Below, piece by piece: positions 1 through 8,742 of a DNA stretch of 64,000 nucleotides. Both the position numbers and the translations under genes were made by a program. The notes under the pieces were generated by a model that was not told the DNA's origin, did not search any database, and saw only the letters and a list, made by a program, of their open reading frames with translations. Where the stretch lies: assembly GCA_903877385.1 (NCBI GenBank), contig CAIRDP010000054.1:186001-250000 (forward strand), given 5' to 3'. Positions within the stretch are counted from its first letter, which is position 1. Every line of letters begins with the position of its first letter. Source of the stretch: an uncultured Bacteroidales bacterium (GTDB lineage: Bacteria > Bacteroidota > Bacteroidia > Bacteroidales > FEN-979).

Positions 1-144
1 ATAAGTCACGGTTTGCCCCGCCCTGACTACATCAGGGCCTATTACAACCGGTTGTGTGTCTGGACATGTTTGAGCAAGAAGTGAGGCATGACAGAGTAGC
101 AGGAACCCGGAAATAAAAATAAGGCGCAACGTTAAATTCCGCAT
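1..144 (-). CDS. N-terminus of an exported protein (cut by window edge)
   Basis: The minus strand has an ATG at 144-142 followed by 48 codons open to the window edge. The start MRNLTLRLIFISGFLLLCHA followed by SLLAQ is a clear Sec signal peptide: basic N-end, hydrophobic core, and a likely signal peptidase I cut after LLAQ. The mature part begins TCPDTQPVVIGPDVVRAGQT, which resembles the first strand of a PKD- or Ig-like domain in large Bacteroidota surface proteins. The rest lies outside the window, so no function can be assigned. It is divergent from the lipoprotein gene at 386. Confidence 0.75.
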   Translation of the reverse strand, partial: MRNLTLRLIFISGFLLLCHASLLAQTCPDTQPVVIGPDVVRAGQTVTY

Positions 145-336
145 AGGGTTAGGATTAGAAGACGTTTACAATAATTAACTTATAATTGATTTAGATGACA
201 ATGTTTGCAGTTGTATGGTTGCCTGAAATTGATATTTTTTCAGATTCTACAAATTTAAAACTTATTTTTAATTTTTAATGCTTTCCCGTACAACCCTAAC
301 AAATTAATTCTGTCTGTTAATATAATCGGCTGTCAT

Positions 337-366
337 TTTGATATTAATTAATTCCTTGTAAATTTG
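337..366 (+). promoter_or_regulatory. Bacteroidota-type promoter (-33 TTTG, -7 TAAATTTG)
   Basis: TTTG at 337-340 and TAAATTTG at 359-366 are separated by 18 bp, matching the TTTG / TAnnTTTG promoter of this phylum. Transcription would begin near 372, about 14 nt before the ATG of the lipoprotein gene at 386. The upstream part of the spacer (145-336) is AT-rich with no other recognisable element. Confidence 0.6.
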
Positions 367-385
367 CAAGGCGAAGATTTTCACT

Positions 386-724
386 ATGAAAAAAAACCTC
401 CTGATCCTGGCCGCACTGATATTTAGTTCAGTGTTTGTTTCAACGTCCTGTAAAAAGAGCTCAAGTTCATTGCCCTGCGATGGTGTCGGGACTATCTGCT
501 TTGAAAATAAAAGAGATTCCCTGCTTGTTATTACCATAGTTCAAAGCCATGTTACCCTCAACCTTCAGCATGATAATATTATGTGCCAGGGGTTTTCGGG
601 CGGAACCACTTATACGATCAAATACTCAGGCCCTGCCTATACTTCCAACCTTAAAGATACAACAATACTTGTTCAGAACTGCGATAACAAGATCATCATT
701 ATCCAGCCTCCGGTAAAAAAATAG
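386..724 (+). CDS. small lipoprotein of unknown function
   Basis: 112 residues. The N-terminus is a type II signal peptide with lipobox (STSC at about residues 19-22) followed by KKSSSS, so the protein should be lipidated and membrane-anchored. The mature part has four further cysteines and an alternating hydrophobic pattern (LLVITIVQSHVTLNL and TYTIKYSGPAYT), which suggests a small beta-sandwich, possibly disulfide-stabilised. No family recognised. It has its own promoter. Its stop lies 2 nt from the stop of the convergent gene at 727, with no obvious terminator between them. Confidence 0.75.
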   Translation: MKKNLLILAALIFSSVFVSTSCKKSSSSLPCDGVGTICFENKRDSLLVITIVQSHVTLNLQHDNIMCQGFSGGTTYTIKYSGPAYTSNLKDTTILVQNCDNKIIIIQPPVKK

Positions 725-726
725 CG

Positions 727-2292
727 TTACTCCCCGTATTTTACCTTGGTTAAATAGAATACAAACCTTTTATTGTTGCTCTCCAGGGCAACATTTTTTA
801 TTTCCTGGAACCCTGAACAAAGGAAAAAATTATCGTACCAGGGGATAAGCCCGCTCCTGGTTTCCGCAATGATCACGTCGTCGGGGTATTTTAACTCCAG
901 TGGGCTGAATTCAAGTTTACCAGTTGTTTCTTCATTGCGGATAAGCTTTGAACCAATCTTCCCCCCGGCACTGTATGCTAAAAGAATCTGATTGCCCTGC
1001 AGCCTGGCAAGCACTTTGGGGCTTAGTTCCGAACTTACCAGGTCCCTCACTTCCACAACATTATCCCACTTTAGCTGTCCCTCGGGGCTGAAAGAAGTGA
1101 TTATTGCCCCTGTAAACCTGTACCCATCGAAAACCGAATATGAATTCGTAAACGGTCTTCCGTAAAAATCAAAATCCGTGAAATTTTCAACATGGTATTG
1201 GTGAGTATAAACTTCCGATACCTGGATGAAATCCCCATTCCGTTCGGCAGGATCATCCAGAAGTACACTGAAATCAACAGAATACTCGCTCACATTTTTG
1301 CTTTTCTTTAAGGCTTTCTTTTTCAGATCAAGAATATCTTTGGCAGTAAGAAGAGTATTGATGCTCTTAAGTTCCAGGAAATTATTAAAGTTCAGATTTT
1401 TCTGAATTCCCTGAACGATCAGGCTGGTGAAAATTCCGGATGATTCATCCGGTTCCTTGTTTTTAGCCGATGATCCTTTTTTAGTAAGCCTGTATGTGCC
1501 GATTACCAGCTCCTCCCCTTTCTGAGTTGTAACAGCCCTGAACGCGGTAAACTCCCTGTCCTGGTTAATGGCGCTGATTTTTACCGACATCATTACTTTC
1601 CCGGTCGTGTCGAAGACCTCGAACCAGTGTTCAGTTTCCTTTTTGCTCACAGCCTTGCTTATAATGGCTTTCAAACTGTAGGAAAGAGTATCAGCCTTAA
1701 ACCAGCGGAATGCTGCAGGGGTTTGACGGTCGATAAGAAAACCCTTGCTGTGATTCGATTTCAGGTCCAGGATTTCAACCGCCGACTGCCCGTTCTTATG
1801 ATTCAGCGCCAGGTATGCATTTCGTCCAAGTACCTGGAAAAAGACAGGTTCAGAATTAGCCGGGACTTTAGTCAGGTTTGGGATAAAATTTCCCGCCTTC
1901 AGCGCTATCCTCACAATTTCAAGAGGCTGGTCCTCGCTATTCTGTTTACCTTTATAGACAAATACCAGCAAAAGGGTATCTCCCGAAAAGCTTTTAAAAC
2001 TGTAATCAAGGTCGGAAAGAAGCGGAAAACTCTTCACCCACACCTGTTTCAGATCAAGGTCGTAAAACGAAAAATACCATTTAACCCTCTGGGCATCCGA
2101 GGCTTCAACACTTTTAAAGAAAATCATCGCTCCCTGCCTTCCGCATTCAATTACACGGTAAGATTCCTTGTCGCTTTTGACAGGGATCTCAATTCTTGCA
2201 GCTTCCAGGTCCTTTCCCGAGTTACTTTTCTGAGCCGGGACCAAAGCCGGGATAAGACAAAGTGAGAGTGCAAAAATGGCCAGTCTTCGCAT
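727..2292 (-). CDS. exported protein of unknown function
   Basis: 521 residues from the ATG at 2292. A TTG 21 nt upstream keeps the frame open, but the ATG puts MRRLAIFALSLCLIPALVPAQ, a good Sec signal peptide, at the N-terminus. The mature protein is rich in beta-strand patterns with repeated W/F-containing stretches (VKWYFSFYDLDLKQVWVK, FRWFKADTLSYSLKAI). This suggests a beta-propeller-like or multi-sheet fold, and I recognise no catalytic motif. It carries neither a C-terminal sorting signal nor a lipobox, so it is probably periplasmic. A downstream partner of the T9SS-type protein at 2333-3112 is possible, because the two are co-directional and 40 nt apart. Confidence 0.7.
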   Translation of the reverse strand: MRRLAIFALSLCLIPALVPAQKSNSGKDLEAARIEIPVKSDKESYRVIECGRQGAMIFFKSVEASDAQRVKWYFSFYDLDLKQVWVKSFPLLSDLDYSFKSFSGDTLLLVFVYKGKQNSEDQPLEIVRIALKAGNFIPNLTKVPANSEPVFFQVLGRNAYLALNHKNGQSAVEILDLKSNHSKGFLIDRQTPAAFRWFKADTLSYSLKAIISKAVSKKETEHWFEVFDTTGKVMMSVKISAINQDREFTAFRAVTTQKGEELVIGTYRLTKKGSSAKNKEPDESSGIFTSLIVQGIQKNLNFNNFLELKSINTLLTAKDILDLKKKALKKSKNVSEYSVDFSVLLDDPAERNGDFIQVSEVYTHQYHVENFTDFDFYGRPFTNSYSVFDGYRFTGAIITSFSPEGQLKWDNVVEVRDLVSSELSPKVLARLQGNQILLAYSAGGKIGSKLIRNEETTGKLEFSPLELKYPDDVIIAETRSGLIPWYDNFFLCSGFQEIKNVALESNNKRFVFYLTKVKYGE

Positions 2293-2332
2293 TTGAGAAT
2301 GTTTACCCGGCAAAAATAGCGAAAAAGCATCC

Positions 2333-3112
2333 TCAGTGCAGTATCAATTTCCCTGTACTTATTATCTTATTTTCATTATCACTGAGGATGGCGACGTACA
2401 AACCCCCAGGGCAATCGTCCAGAAGCAAGTCGAGCTCCGGCCCTGTAAATCTCAGCTCCCTGACCGGTTTTCCCTCCATTGAAATAAGCCTGAGGTCCTT
2501 TTCTCCTTGTGAATGGCAGCTCAGCCTTAGCTGTTTCCCGTTGCATACAAAACCTGCCCCCTGCTGCCCCAAACCTTCAGCTGCAATGTCTCCGCCGGTA
2601 CCCATGCCTGTTTCATAAGAAGTCCAGAATATATTGTCAATGCAAACCTGCCCTGAATTAAGACTGTCGGCCTGCCTGAATTCCATAACAAAATCGCCCG
2701 GGAGATTAAGTACAATGCTGTCAGAAGAATACAGAACAGCGGTATCAGCATTTCCTCCGGCACTCGTTACATTTTTAACCACTTCCCCGTTTACCAGCAG
2801 GTTAAGGTTTACTGCAGTCGAGAATGCCTGGCGGTAAGAAAATATAATCGTATGGCAGCCCCTGGCCAGTGTACCCGAAAGCAGTTTAGCCGAAGGATTC
2901 CTTTTCTTTCCAAGGCATGGGGTGGGCAATTCGATGGACTTGTCGCCCCTGCATTGTACATACGTCCATCCCGATCCGTCCATTCCGGGGAAGCTACCGC
3001 TGGTGTAGCTTCCTGTTGTAGAGGGAAAATTTTCAAAAGTCTCAAGGCCCTGTGACTGAGCAGGCGTAATAAACAGCAGGACAGGGCAAACAAAAAGAAG
3101 CAGAGTTTTCAT
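2333..3112 (-). CDS. secreted protein with type IX secretion C-terminal sorting domain
   Basis: 259 residues from the ATG at 3112. An upstream in-frame ATG at 3175 would add 21 residues before the signal peptide, and the shorter form gives the classic MKTLLLFVCPVLLFITPAQSQ. The central part looks like a jelly-roll or adhesin-type beta-sandwich (NLNLLVNGEVVKNV, FVMEFRQADSLNSGQVCIDN, then an IFW turn). The last 75 or so residues match the type A T9SS sorting domain: QLRLSCHSQGEKDLRLISM, EGKPVREL, a D/L-rich strand, then PGGLYVAIL and a final KLILH. The protein is expected to cross the outer membrane through the type IX system and be released or attached at the surface. Its substrate is unknown. 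Confidence 0.7.
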   Translation of the reverse strand: MKTLLLFVCPVLLFITPAQSQGLETFENFPSTTGSYTSGSFPGMDGSGWTYVQCRGDKSIELPTPCLGKKRNPSAKLLSGTLARGCHTIIFSYRQAFSTAVNLNLLVNGEVVKNVTSAGGNADTAVLYSSDSIVLNLPGDFVMEFRQADSLNSGQVCIDNIFWTSYETGMGTGGDIAAEGLGQQGAGFVCNGKQLRLSCHSQGEKDLRLISMEGKPVRELRFTGPELDLLLDDCPGGLYVAILSDNENKIISTGKLILH

Positions 3113-3180
3113 GGCAATTATAATTGATCTGCTCCTTAATCCGGCGAAGCCGAAAAAGTGATACCCTTTTTTCATTTTTT

Positions 3181-3215
3181 AACAAAAAAAGGCTGCCCCG
3201 GGGTTCGGGGCAGCC
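3181..3215 (-). terminator. intrinsic terminator of dnaK
   Basis: A perfect 10-bp GC-rich stem, GGCTGCCCCG (3191-3200) with CGGGGCAGCC (3206-3215), encloses a 5-nt loop. On the minus strand it is followed by TTTTTTTGTT (3190-3181). It begins 27 nt after the dnaK stop codon, so dnaK is probably terminated as a single-gene transcript. Confidence 0.85.
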
Positions 3216-3241
3216 TCCTGATTAACATCAGTGTAAGCTGA

Positions 3242-5164
3242 TTACTTATCCTTGACTTCTTCGAAGTCTACATCGGTTACTTCATCATTACCTGAGCCCT
3301 TCTGGCTTTGGTTATGTTCCTGGCCGGGTTGAGGGCCGGGTTGAGGACCCTGCTGAGCGCCTTGGGTGTTCTTGTACATTTCTTCGCTGGCTGTTTGCCA
3401 GATTGCGTTCAGGTTTGCAAGTGCGCTGTCGATTGCAGCCACATCCCTGTTCTTATGAGCGGTTTTCAGAGCTTCGAGTGCAGTTTCTATGCCGCCTTTC
3501 TTGTCGGCAGGGATCTTGTCGCCGAACTCCTTAAGCTGTTTTTCGGTCTGGAAGATCAGGGTGTCGGCCTGGTTTATCTTGTCGACTTCCTCCTTCATTT
3601 TCTTGTCGGTGTCGGCATTTCGCTGGGCTTCCTCTTTCATCTTTTTGATATCATCCTCAGAAAGGCCTGACGAAGCTTCAATCCTGATCTGCTGAGATTT
3701 GCCTGTAGCTTTGTCCTTGGCTGTAACATGCAGTATACCGTTGGCATCGATGTCGAATATGACTTCGACCTGGGGGATTCCTCTTGGTGCAGGAGGAATT
3801 CCGTCGAGATGGAACCTGCCAATGCTCTTGTTCTGGGTGGCCATTGGGCGTTCACCCTGAAGAACATGGATCTCGACTGATGTCTGGCTGTCGGCAGCGG
3901 TTGAAAACACCTCGGATTTCTTTGTAGGAATGGTGGTGTTTGATTCTATCAGTTTCGTCATCACGCCTCCCAGGGTTTCAATACCCAGTGAAAGAGGGGT
4001 GATGTCGAGAAGCAGAACATCTTTTACCTCGCCTGTGAGAACACCGCCCTGTATAGCTGCGCCAACTGCTACCACTTCGTCGGGGTTTACACCTTTGGAA
4101 GGTTCTCTGCCGAAGAAGTCCTTTACTATCTTCTGTATCGCCGGGATCCTTGTTGATCCGCCGACCAGGATGACTTCGTCAACATCCGAAGCTTTCATTC
4201 CTGCATCTTTCAGTGCCTGCTGGCAGGGAGGAATGGTCGACTGCATGAGTTTGTCGACAAGCTGTTCGAATTTAGACCTTGTAAGTTTTTTCACCAGGTG
4301 CTTGGGGACCCCGTCAACCGGCATGATATACGGCAGGTTGATCTCGGTTTCCATGGAACTGGAGAGTTCTATCTTTGCCTTCTCGGCAGCTTCCTTAAGG
4401 CGCTGTAAGGCCATAGGGTCTTTGCGAAGGTCGATGCCTTCGTCTTTAAGAAACTCATCGGCCAGCCAGTCGATCACGATCTGGTCAAAATCGTCGCCTC
4501 CAAGGTGTGTATTCCCGTTGGTCGACTTCACTTCAAACACTCCGTCGCCAAGTTCGAGAATTGAAATGTCAAATGTGCCTCCACCGAGATCGTAAACAGC
4601 AACCTTTATATCCTTATGCTTCTTATCCAGGCCATAAGCCAGGGCAGCAGCAGTGGGTTCATTTATAATACGCTTTACTGTAAGACCGGCTATTTCGCCT
4701 GCCTCTTTTGTTGCCTGCCTCTGCGAATCGCTGAAATAAGCAGGAACAGTGATTACGGCTTCCTTGATTTCCTGTCCAAGATAATCTTCGGCAGTCTTCT
4801 TCATTTTCTGAAGAACCATGGCCGATATTTCCTGGGGGGTATAAAGCTTTCCGCTGATATCCACCCTTGGGGTATTGTTTTCACCCTTGACTACCTTGTA
4901 AGGCACCCGTTTGGTTTCAACAGTAACCTGGTCAAAGGTCTCACCCATAAACCGCTTGATCGAAAACACCGTGTTCCTTGGGTTAGTGATTGCCTGGCGT
5001 TTGGCAGGATCCCCAACCTTTCTTTCACCATTGTCGGTAAAAGCCACGATCGAAGGCGTTGTTCTTCTTCCTTCGCTGTTTGCAATAACAACAGGCTCAT
5101 TGCCTTCCATCACTGCAACACATGAATTTGTAGTTCCAAGATCTATTCCTATTATTTTTCCCAT
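3242..5164 (-). CDS. dnaK: chaperone protein DnaK (Hsp70)
   Basis: 640 residues, the normal Hsp70 length. DnaK is the ATP-dependent cytosolic chaperone that binds unfolded peptides together with DnaJ and GrpE. The nucleotide-binding domain starts with [13 protein letters not shown] (about residues 5-17) and includes [15 protein letters not shown] near 195 and the [10 protein letters not shown] segment near 335. The linker [19 protein letters not shown] near 385-403 leads to the substrate-binding domain and a helical lid. The tail is glutamine- and proline-rich ([13 protein letters not shown]) and ends in [10 protein letters not shown], as in bacterial DnaK. It stands alone: no grpE or dnaJ is adjacent, and the nearest J-protein is at 33.8 kb. 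AGGAGA lies 8-9 nt before the ATG. A sigma-54-like element lies upstream and an intrinsic terminator follows. Confidence 0.97.
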   Translation of the reverse strand: MGKIIGIDLGTTNSCVAVMEGNEPVVIANSEGRRTTPSIVAFTDNGERKVGDPAKRQAITNPRNTVFSIKRFMGETFDQVTVETKRVPYKVVKGENNTPRVDISGKLYTPQEISAMVLQKMKKTAEDYLGQEIKEAVITVPAYFSDSQRQATKEAGEIAGLTVKRIINEPTAAALAYGLDKKHKDIKVAVYDLGGGTFDISILELGDGVFEVKSTNGNTHLGGDDFDQIVIDWLADEFLKDEGIDLRKDPMALQRLKEAAEKAKIELSSSMETEINLPYIMPVDGVPKHLVKKLTRSKFEQLVDKLMQSTIPPCQQALKDAGMKASDVDEVILVGGSTRIPAIQKIVKDFFGREPSKGVNPDEVVAVGAAIQGGVLTGEVKDVLLLDITPLSLGIETLGGVMTKLIESNTTIPTKKSEVFSTAADSQTSVEIHVLQGERPMATQNKSIGRFHLDGIPPAPRGIPQVEVIFDIDANGILHVTAKDKATGKSQQIRIEASSGLSEDDIKKMKEEAQRNADTDKKMKEEVDKINQADTLIFQTEKQLKEFGDKIPADKKGGIETALEALKTAHKNRDVAAIDSALANLNAIWQTASEEMYKNTQGAQQGPQPGPQPGQEHNQSQKGSGNDEVTDVDFEEVKDK

Positions 5165-5210
5165 AATTATAATCTCCTTTTGTTGTAAATTTTGAGAATC
5201 AACTCACTTA

Positions 5211-5262
5211 TGTCAATCATTGTGCCAAATGGAAAAACCCTGACAAAAAATGACAAAAAGAC
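5211..5262 (-). promoter_or_regulatory. sigma-54-like promoter and upstream direct repeats for dnaK
   Basis: Reading the minus strand, 5229-5211 is TTTGGCACAATGATTGACA, close to the sigma-54 consensus TTGGCAC-N5-TTGC: the -24 GG is present, and the -12 dinucleotide at the right 10-bp spacing is GA instead of GC. Immediately upstream, two TGACAAAAA copies (plus-strand 5241-5260) and a third partial ACAG repeat with a 10-bp period, one helical turn, as expected of an activator site. The start would fall near 5200, about 35 nt before the dnaK ATG. Confidence 0.4.
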
Positions 5263-5281
5263 AGAAAATGGAAAAGGGAAT

Positions 5282-6289
5282 TTAAAAGCCCAGGTTCTTT
5301 GTATGTACGTTGGTCTTGATCTCGGCGAGAGTGTTCACGCTGAAATCCAGCGAATCTACCGCTTGAACAGTACGGGCCGAAAACAGCCCGATACCGTTCG
5401 TGATATCGGTAAAGGCCGGCCTCTCCTGGATGATGGTCATGGAAGGCGAGGTAACATCCATATAAGTGCTCAGGTCTTCGGAACCCACTGTGAAAATAAA
5501 ATCGCAGCTCCTGAGGGCACGGGTAACCACATGCCCGTTGACAGTGTCACTTTTAAGCTGTGAACCCATGAAAGTGTAGAATCCGTCGCCGTTGATAAAA
5601 TAATCCATTGTTTGACCTCCTTTGGAGGATATGGACTTGATATCGGTGAGGGCAAGCCAGTCAAGGGATTTGATGACAGTTGAATTCGGGACATCTACCT
5701 GGGTTTCGGCATAGCGTATCCTGATATCAACCTGGTAGCGGATGCCCCCGGTAGCAGAGGACCATTTTACTTCGGTGTTTTTGCCCGACTGGAAACTGGC
5801 CTTTGCAACCGAAATGGGTATTGCTATATCCATCTGGCCGATCAGGTCTGCATAACCTTCCACCTCCTTCTGGGCTACCCCGTTCTTTATGACTTTTATT
5901 ATCAGATGATATGTCAGGCCGGCGCTCAGCTTGGCAGTTGTATAATACACCCTCTGGGTAGGGAAATAAAATACACCGCTGTCTTTATTGGTGATCATGG
6001 TATCACGAAGGGCAATGGTGCGCAGTAAAATTGAACTGTTATACTCTTCCATCGAAACCTGGAGGGTATCGTAATTGCTCGAATCGGCGATCTGTGCAAA
6101 CTGCAGGGCATCCCCCGGGCCCAGGAAGGCTTTGGTTATTTTTACATAATGCACAGGTTCATTCTGGTCGAGGAGCCCGTAAACAACCGTAACATCTTTC
6201 CAGTCGGCATTGACATTAAGGCTTTTTTTGCAGGATGACAGGGATAGCAAGGCTAAGGCCAGGATCAGCAGGGAGCAGTATTTTTTCAT
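5282..6289 (-). CDS. lipoprotein, possibly DUF4249-like
   Basis: 335 residues. The signal peptide ends in a lipobox (LSSC at about 17-20), followed by KKSLNVNADWKDVTVVYGLL. The protein therefore starts with a lipid anchor and a beta-strand in which a short question-of-state segment (LLDQNEPVHYVKITKAFLG) precedes a long beta-rich body. The closing part, PAFTDITNGIGLFSARTV, resembles the N-x-G-x-G-x-F-S/A ending of Bacteroidota DUF4249-type lipoproteins, which often sit near TonB-linked outer-membrane systems. I see no such partner here, so the family call is tentative. It has a -7 box upstream and lies divergent to panB. Confidence 0.6.
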   Translation of the reverse strand: MKKYCSLLILALALLSLSSCKKSLNVNADWKDVTVVYGLLDQNEPVHYVKITKAFLGPGDALQFAQIADSSNYDTLQVSMEEYNSSILLRTIALRDTMITNKDSGVFYFPTQRVYYTTAKLSAGLTYHLIIKVIKNGVAQKEVEGYADLIGQMDIAIPISVAKASFQSGKNTEVKWSSATGGIRYQVDIRIRYAETQVDVPNSTVIKSLDWLALTDIKSISSKGGQTMDYFINGDGFYTFMGSQLKSDTVNGHVVTRALRSCDFIFTVGSEDLSTYMDVTSPSMTIIQERPAFTDITNGIGLFSARTVQAVDSLDFSVNTLAEIKTNVHTKNLGF

Positions 6290-6314
6290 TTAGCTTGCAA
6301 TAATGATAGTTGTG

Positions 6315-6347
6315 CAAAGATAATTATTCTGTTGCAAATATTTCAAA
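6315..6347 (-). promoter_or_regulatory. -7 box TATCTTTG (with TTTG upstream) for the 5282-6289 lipoprotein
   Basis: On the minus strand TATCTTTG lies at 6322-6315, 25 nt before the ATG at 6289. A TTTG at 6347-6344 could be the -33 element, but the 21-bp spacing is slightly long. Confidence 0.45.
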
Positions 6348-6381
6348 TAAACCATACGGTCGGAAACATATTTTATTGTAA

Positions 6382-6389
6382 TACCTTTG
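6382..6389 (+). promoter_or_regulatory. -7 box TACCTTTG for panB
   Basis: TACCTTTG at 6382-6389 fits the TAnnTTTG -7 consensus, with the expected start near 6395 and a 13-nt leader to the ATG at 6408. It overlaps the in-frame TTG at 6387, which is a reason to prefer the ATG as the panB start. No clear -33 TTTG is visible. Confidence 0.45.
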
Positions 6390-6407
6390 CAATCAAATTC
6401 TGAGCTT

Positions 6408-7232
6408 ATGTCGGCTTCGTATTCGTTTCGCAATGTCACAAAAGTGACCACCCATGTATTGCAGGAAATGAAAGTTAAAGGAGAGAAAATTGCCATGCTC
6501 ACGGCATATGACTTTTCTTTCGCAAAGATCCTGGAGAGTACGGGTATTGATATCATACTGGTTGGGGACTCAGCTTCCAATGTAATGGCAGGCTACACTT
6601 CCACCCTCCCGATCACTCTCAACGAAATGATCTACCATGCCTCTTCGGTGGTAAGGGCCGTAAAACGGGCGTTGGTCGTGGTGGATCTTCCTTTTGGCAC
6701 TTACCAGGGCAATTCCAAGGAAGCGCTTAATTCGGCGATCAGGATCATGAAAGAAAGCGGGGCCGATGCCGTAAAGATGGAAGGAGGCAAGGAGATCATA
6801 GAATCGGTCGACAGGATTTTATCGGCCGGGATCCCTGTAATGGGGCACCTGGGCCTTACACCCCAGTCGATCCATAAGTTCGGGACCTATGTGGTTCGTG
6901 CAACAACCGAGCCCGAGGCTGCAAAACTTCTCGAAGACGCCCACCTGCTTGAAAACGCCGGCTGTTTTGCGATAGTGCTGGAGAAAATCCCCGCCAAACT
7001 CGGGGGTAGGGTTACCGGGGAGCTTAAAATCCCCCTGATAGGGATTGGTGCGGGAGGCGAGGTTGACGGACAGGTGCTTGTTTTGCACGACATGCTGGGT
7101 ATTACCATGGAATTTTCGCCCCGTTTCCTGAGGCGTTATCATAATCTTTCGGAAGAAATAAAAGGAGCCGTAGACACTTATATCAACGATATCAAATCGC
7201 TCAATTTCCCTAATGAACGAGAGCAATATTGA
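6408..7232 (+). CDS. panB: 3-methyl-2-oxobutanoate hydroxymethyltransferase
   Basis: 274 residues from the ATG at 6408. PanB uses 5,10-methylenetetrahydrofolate to convert 3-methyl-2-oxobutanoate to ketopantoate, the first committed step to pantothenate and CoA. The TIM-barrel signature is plain: [12 protein letters not shown], then [14 protein letters not shown] with the metal-binding Asp, [15 protein letters not shown] and [11 protein letters not shown]. The length is normal for the family. The in-frame TTG 21 nt upstream is probably part of the promoter. panC and panD lie 18 kb away in another cluster, so the pathway is split within the window. The end overlaps the next gene by 20 nt. Confidence 0.95.
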   Translation: MSASYSFRNVTKVTTHVLQEMKVKGEKIAMLTAYDFSFAKILESTGIDIILVGDSASNVMAGYTSTLPITLNEMIYHASSVVRAVKRALVVVDLPFGTYQGNSKEALNSAIRIMKESGADAVKMEGGKEIIESVDRILSAGIPVMGHLGLTPQSIHKFGTYVVRATTEPEAAKLLEDAHLLENAGCFAIVLEKIPAKLGGRVTGELKIPLIGIGAGGEVDGQVLVLHDMLGITMEFSPRFLRRYHNLSEEIKGAVDTYINDIKSLNFPNEREQY

Positions 7233-7923
7233 GAACCGGATATTGTACGAGGACAATCACCTCCTGGTTGTCAATAAGCTTCCCTCCGAAATTGTACAGG
7301 GGGATAAAACAGGAGATGAACCTCTGAGCGAGAAAATCAAGGCCTATATCAAGGTTAAGTACAATAAGCCCGGCGAGGTTTTCCTGGGAGTTGTGCACCG
7401 AATCGACAGGCCCGTGAGCGGTGCGGTAATCTTTGCGCGTACCTCAAAATCGCTGAGCAGGCTCAATGAATTGCTTAAAGCAGGCAGTATCAGTAAAACA
7501 TACTGGGCTGTAGTTAAAAACCAACCGCCCCGTGAAAACGACCGCCTGATAAATTACCTCCGGAGGGATGAGGTTAAAAATAAATCGTTTGTGTGCCTGC
7601 AAAATGAGGATCATACCCAGCTCGCCGAACTCACTTACAGCCTGATAGGTAAAAGTAAAGATTATTACCTGCTTGAGGTCAACCTCATTACAGGACGTCA
7701 CCACCAGATAAGAGCCCAGCTTTCGTACATCGGATGCCCTATCAGGGGCGATCTGAAGTACGGTTACCCCAGGTCAAATGCCGACGGCTCCATTCATCTT
7801 CATGCCCGCAATATCTCATTTATTCACCCGGTAAAACAAACAGCCCTTGAGATCATTGCACCTCCTCCATACGATGCCCTCTGGAACCATTTCACTGGCA
7901 AACCGAATACCCCAGGCATTTGA
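7213..7923 (+). CDS. RluA-family pseudouridine synthase
   Basis: 236 residues. Members isomerise specific uridines of rRNA or tRNA to pseudouridine. The catalytic motif HRIDRPVSG is at about 62-70, with the nucleophile Asp at about 65, followed by [15 protein letters not shown] and the conserved [17 protein letters not shown] segment. There is no N-terminal S4 domain, so it is a short RluA/TruC-like form, and the exact RNA target cannot be told. It starts 20 nt inside panB, and its TGA is shared with the TTG start of the DUF4271 gene, so the three are probably translationally coupled. Confidence 0.9.
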   Translation: MNESNIENRILYEDNHLLVVNKLPSEIVQGDKTGDEPLSEKIKAYIKVKYNKPGEVFLGVVHRIDRPVSGAVIFARTSKSLSRLNELLKAGSISKTYWAVVKNQPPRENDRLINYLRRDEVKNKSFVCLQNEDHTQLAELTYSLIGKSKDYYLLEVNLITGRHHQIRAQLSYIGCPIRGDLKYGYPRSNADGSIHLHARNISFIHPVKQTALEIIAPPPYDALWNHFTGKPNTPGI

Positions 7924-8708
7924 GCATTCATTCATATTCACCGGACACTACCTTCACCTTGCAGAGCATCTGCAGGCCTGAACCCGGATATGAGAAATCC
8001 CTGTTCAGCGAACATCAGCTTCATGCAGTAAAATTCAATAACATACCCTACCGGCATAATCCTTCCGACTGGGTCGTCCTCTCTTTTCTTGCCAGCCTGA
8101 TCATCGTTGCCTGGCTGCAGGTCTTCTATTTCAAACGGCTGCGGCAGATCTTTTACGCCCCTCTTTCACAGCGATTTCTGAACATCCTGACAAAGGAGGG
8201 CAGCCTGTTCAATGAACGGATCACTATTGCCCTTTCCCTGATTTACATTTTTACTTTCAGCCTGCTGCTTAGCCTTTTGCTGAAAAATTTCATGCCGGGA
8301 ACATTTTCAAGGCTCAGCGACAGCCAGGTTTTCACCATTTGTGCCGGGGGCCTGCTGCTTTTCTGGCTAATAAAAATTTCGTTCATCTGGTTCCTGGGTG
8401 TAGTCTTCCGAACCATACCAACAACACAGGATTACCTGCAGAATATCCTCGCCTTTTCATTTATCACAGGGATCTTCCTTCTCCCGCTTTTAATCCTCAC
8501 TACCTTCCTGCACTCCAATATTATTGCCTATATCACCCTGATATCTATCGGTTTACTGTATTTTTTTAGGGTGATGAGAGGTTTTTTTATAGGAATTTCA
8601 CTGAAGAAGTTTTCCTATTTATTTTTATTTGTTTATCTTTGCAGCCTCGAAATTCTGCCCCTGCTGGTCATCCTTAAAGGGCTTTATCTCATCAGTAAGG
8701 GATATTGA
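7920..8708 (+). CDS. DUF4271 integral membrane protein
   Basis: 262 residues from a TTG overlapping the preceding stop as TTGA. After about 50 soluble residues come six or so hydrophobic segments: DWVVLSFLASLIIVAWLQVF, ITIALSLIYIFTFSLLLSLLL, ICAGGLLLFWLIKISFIWF, NILAFSFITGIFLLPLLIL, NIIAYITLISIGLLYFF, and a last one near the C-terminus. The architecture and the position directly before hemD match the DUF4271 family of Bacteroidota. Its function is unknown; the recurring link with hemD suggests a role in tetrapyrrole metabolism or simply a conserved operon. A candidate -7 box for hemD lies inside its 3' end. Confidence 0.75.
   Translation: MSIHSYSPDTTFTLQSICRPEPGYEKSLFSEHQLHAVKFNNIPYRHNPSDWVVLSFLASLIIVAWLQVFYFKRLRQIFYAPLSQRFLNILTKEGSLFNERITIALSLIYIFTFSLLLSLLLKNFMPGTFSRLSDSQVFTICAGGLLLFWLIKISFIWFLGVVFRTIPTTQDYLQNILAFSFITGIFLLPLLILTTFLHSNIIAYITLISIGLLYFFRVMRGFFIGISLKKFSYLFLFVYLCSLEILPLLVILKGLYLISKGY
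8634..8641 (+). promoter_or_regulatory. possible internal -7 box TATCTTTG upstream of hemD
   Basis: TATCTTTG lies within the 3' part of the DUF4271 gene, about 100 nt before the hemD start. No -33 partner is visible at the right distance, so this may be a chance match. Confidence 0.2.
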
Positions 8709-8742
8709 TTTTATTAATTGTCTGACTAAACACAATTTGAAA

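Noticed and set aside
1627-2265. 212-codon plus-strand frame opposite the exported protein at 727-2292
   Set aside because: The minus-strand gene has a clear signal peptide and ordered strand pattern; the antisense translation does not.
3930-4595. Long open frame antisense to dnaK (221 codons, plus strand)
   Set aside because: Shadow of the conserved dnaK reading frame; S- and P-rich translation with no family features.
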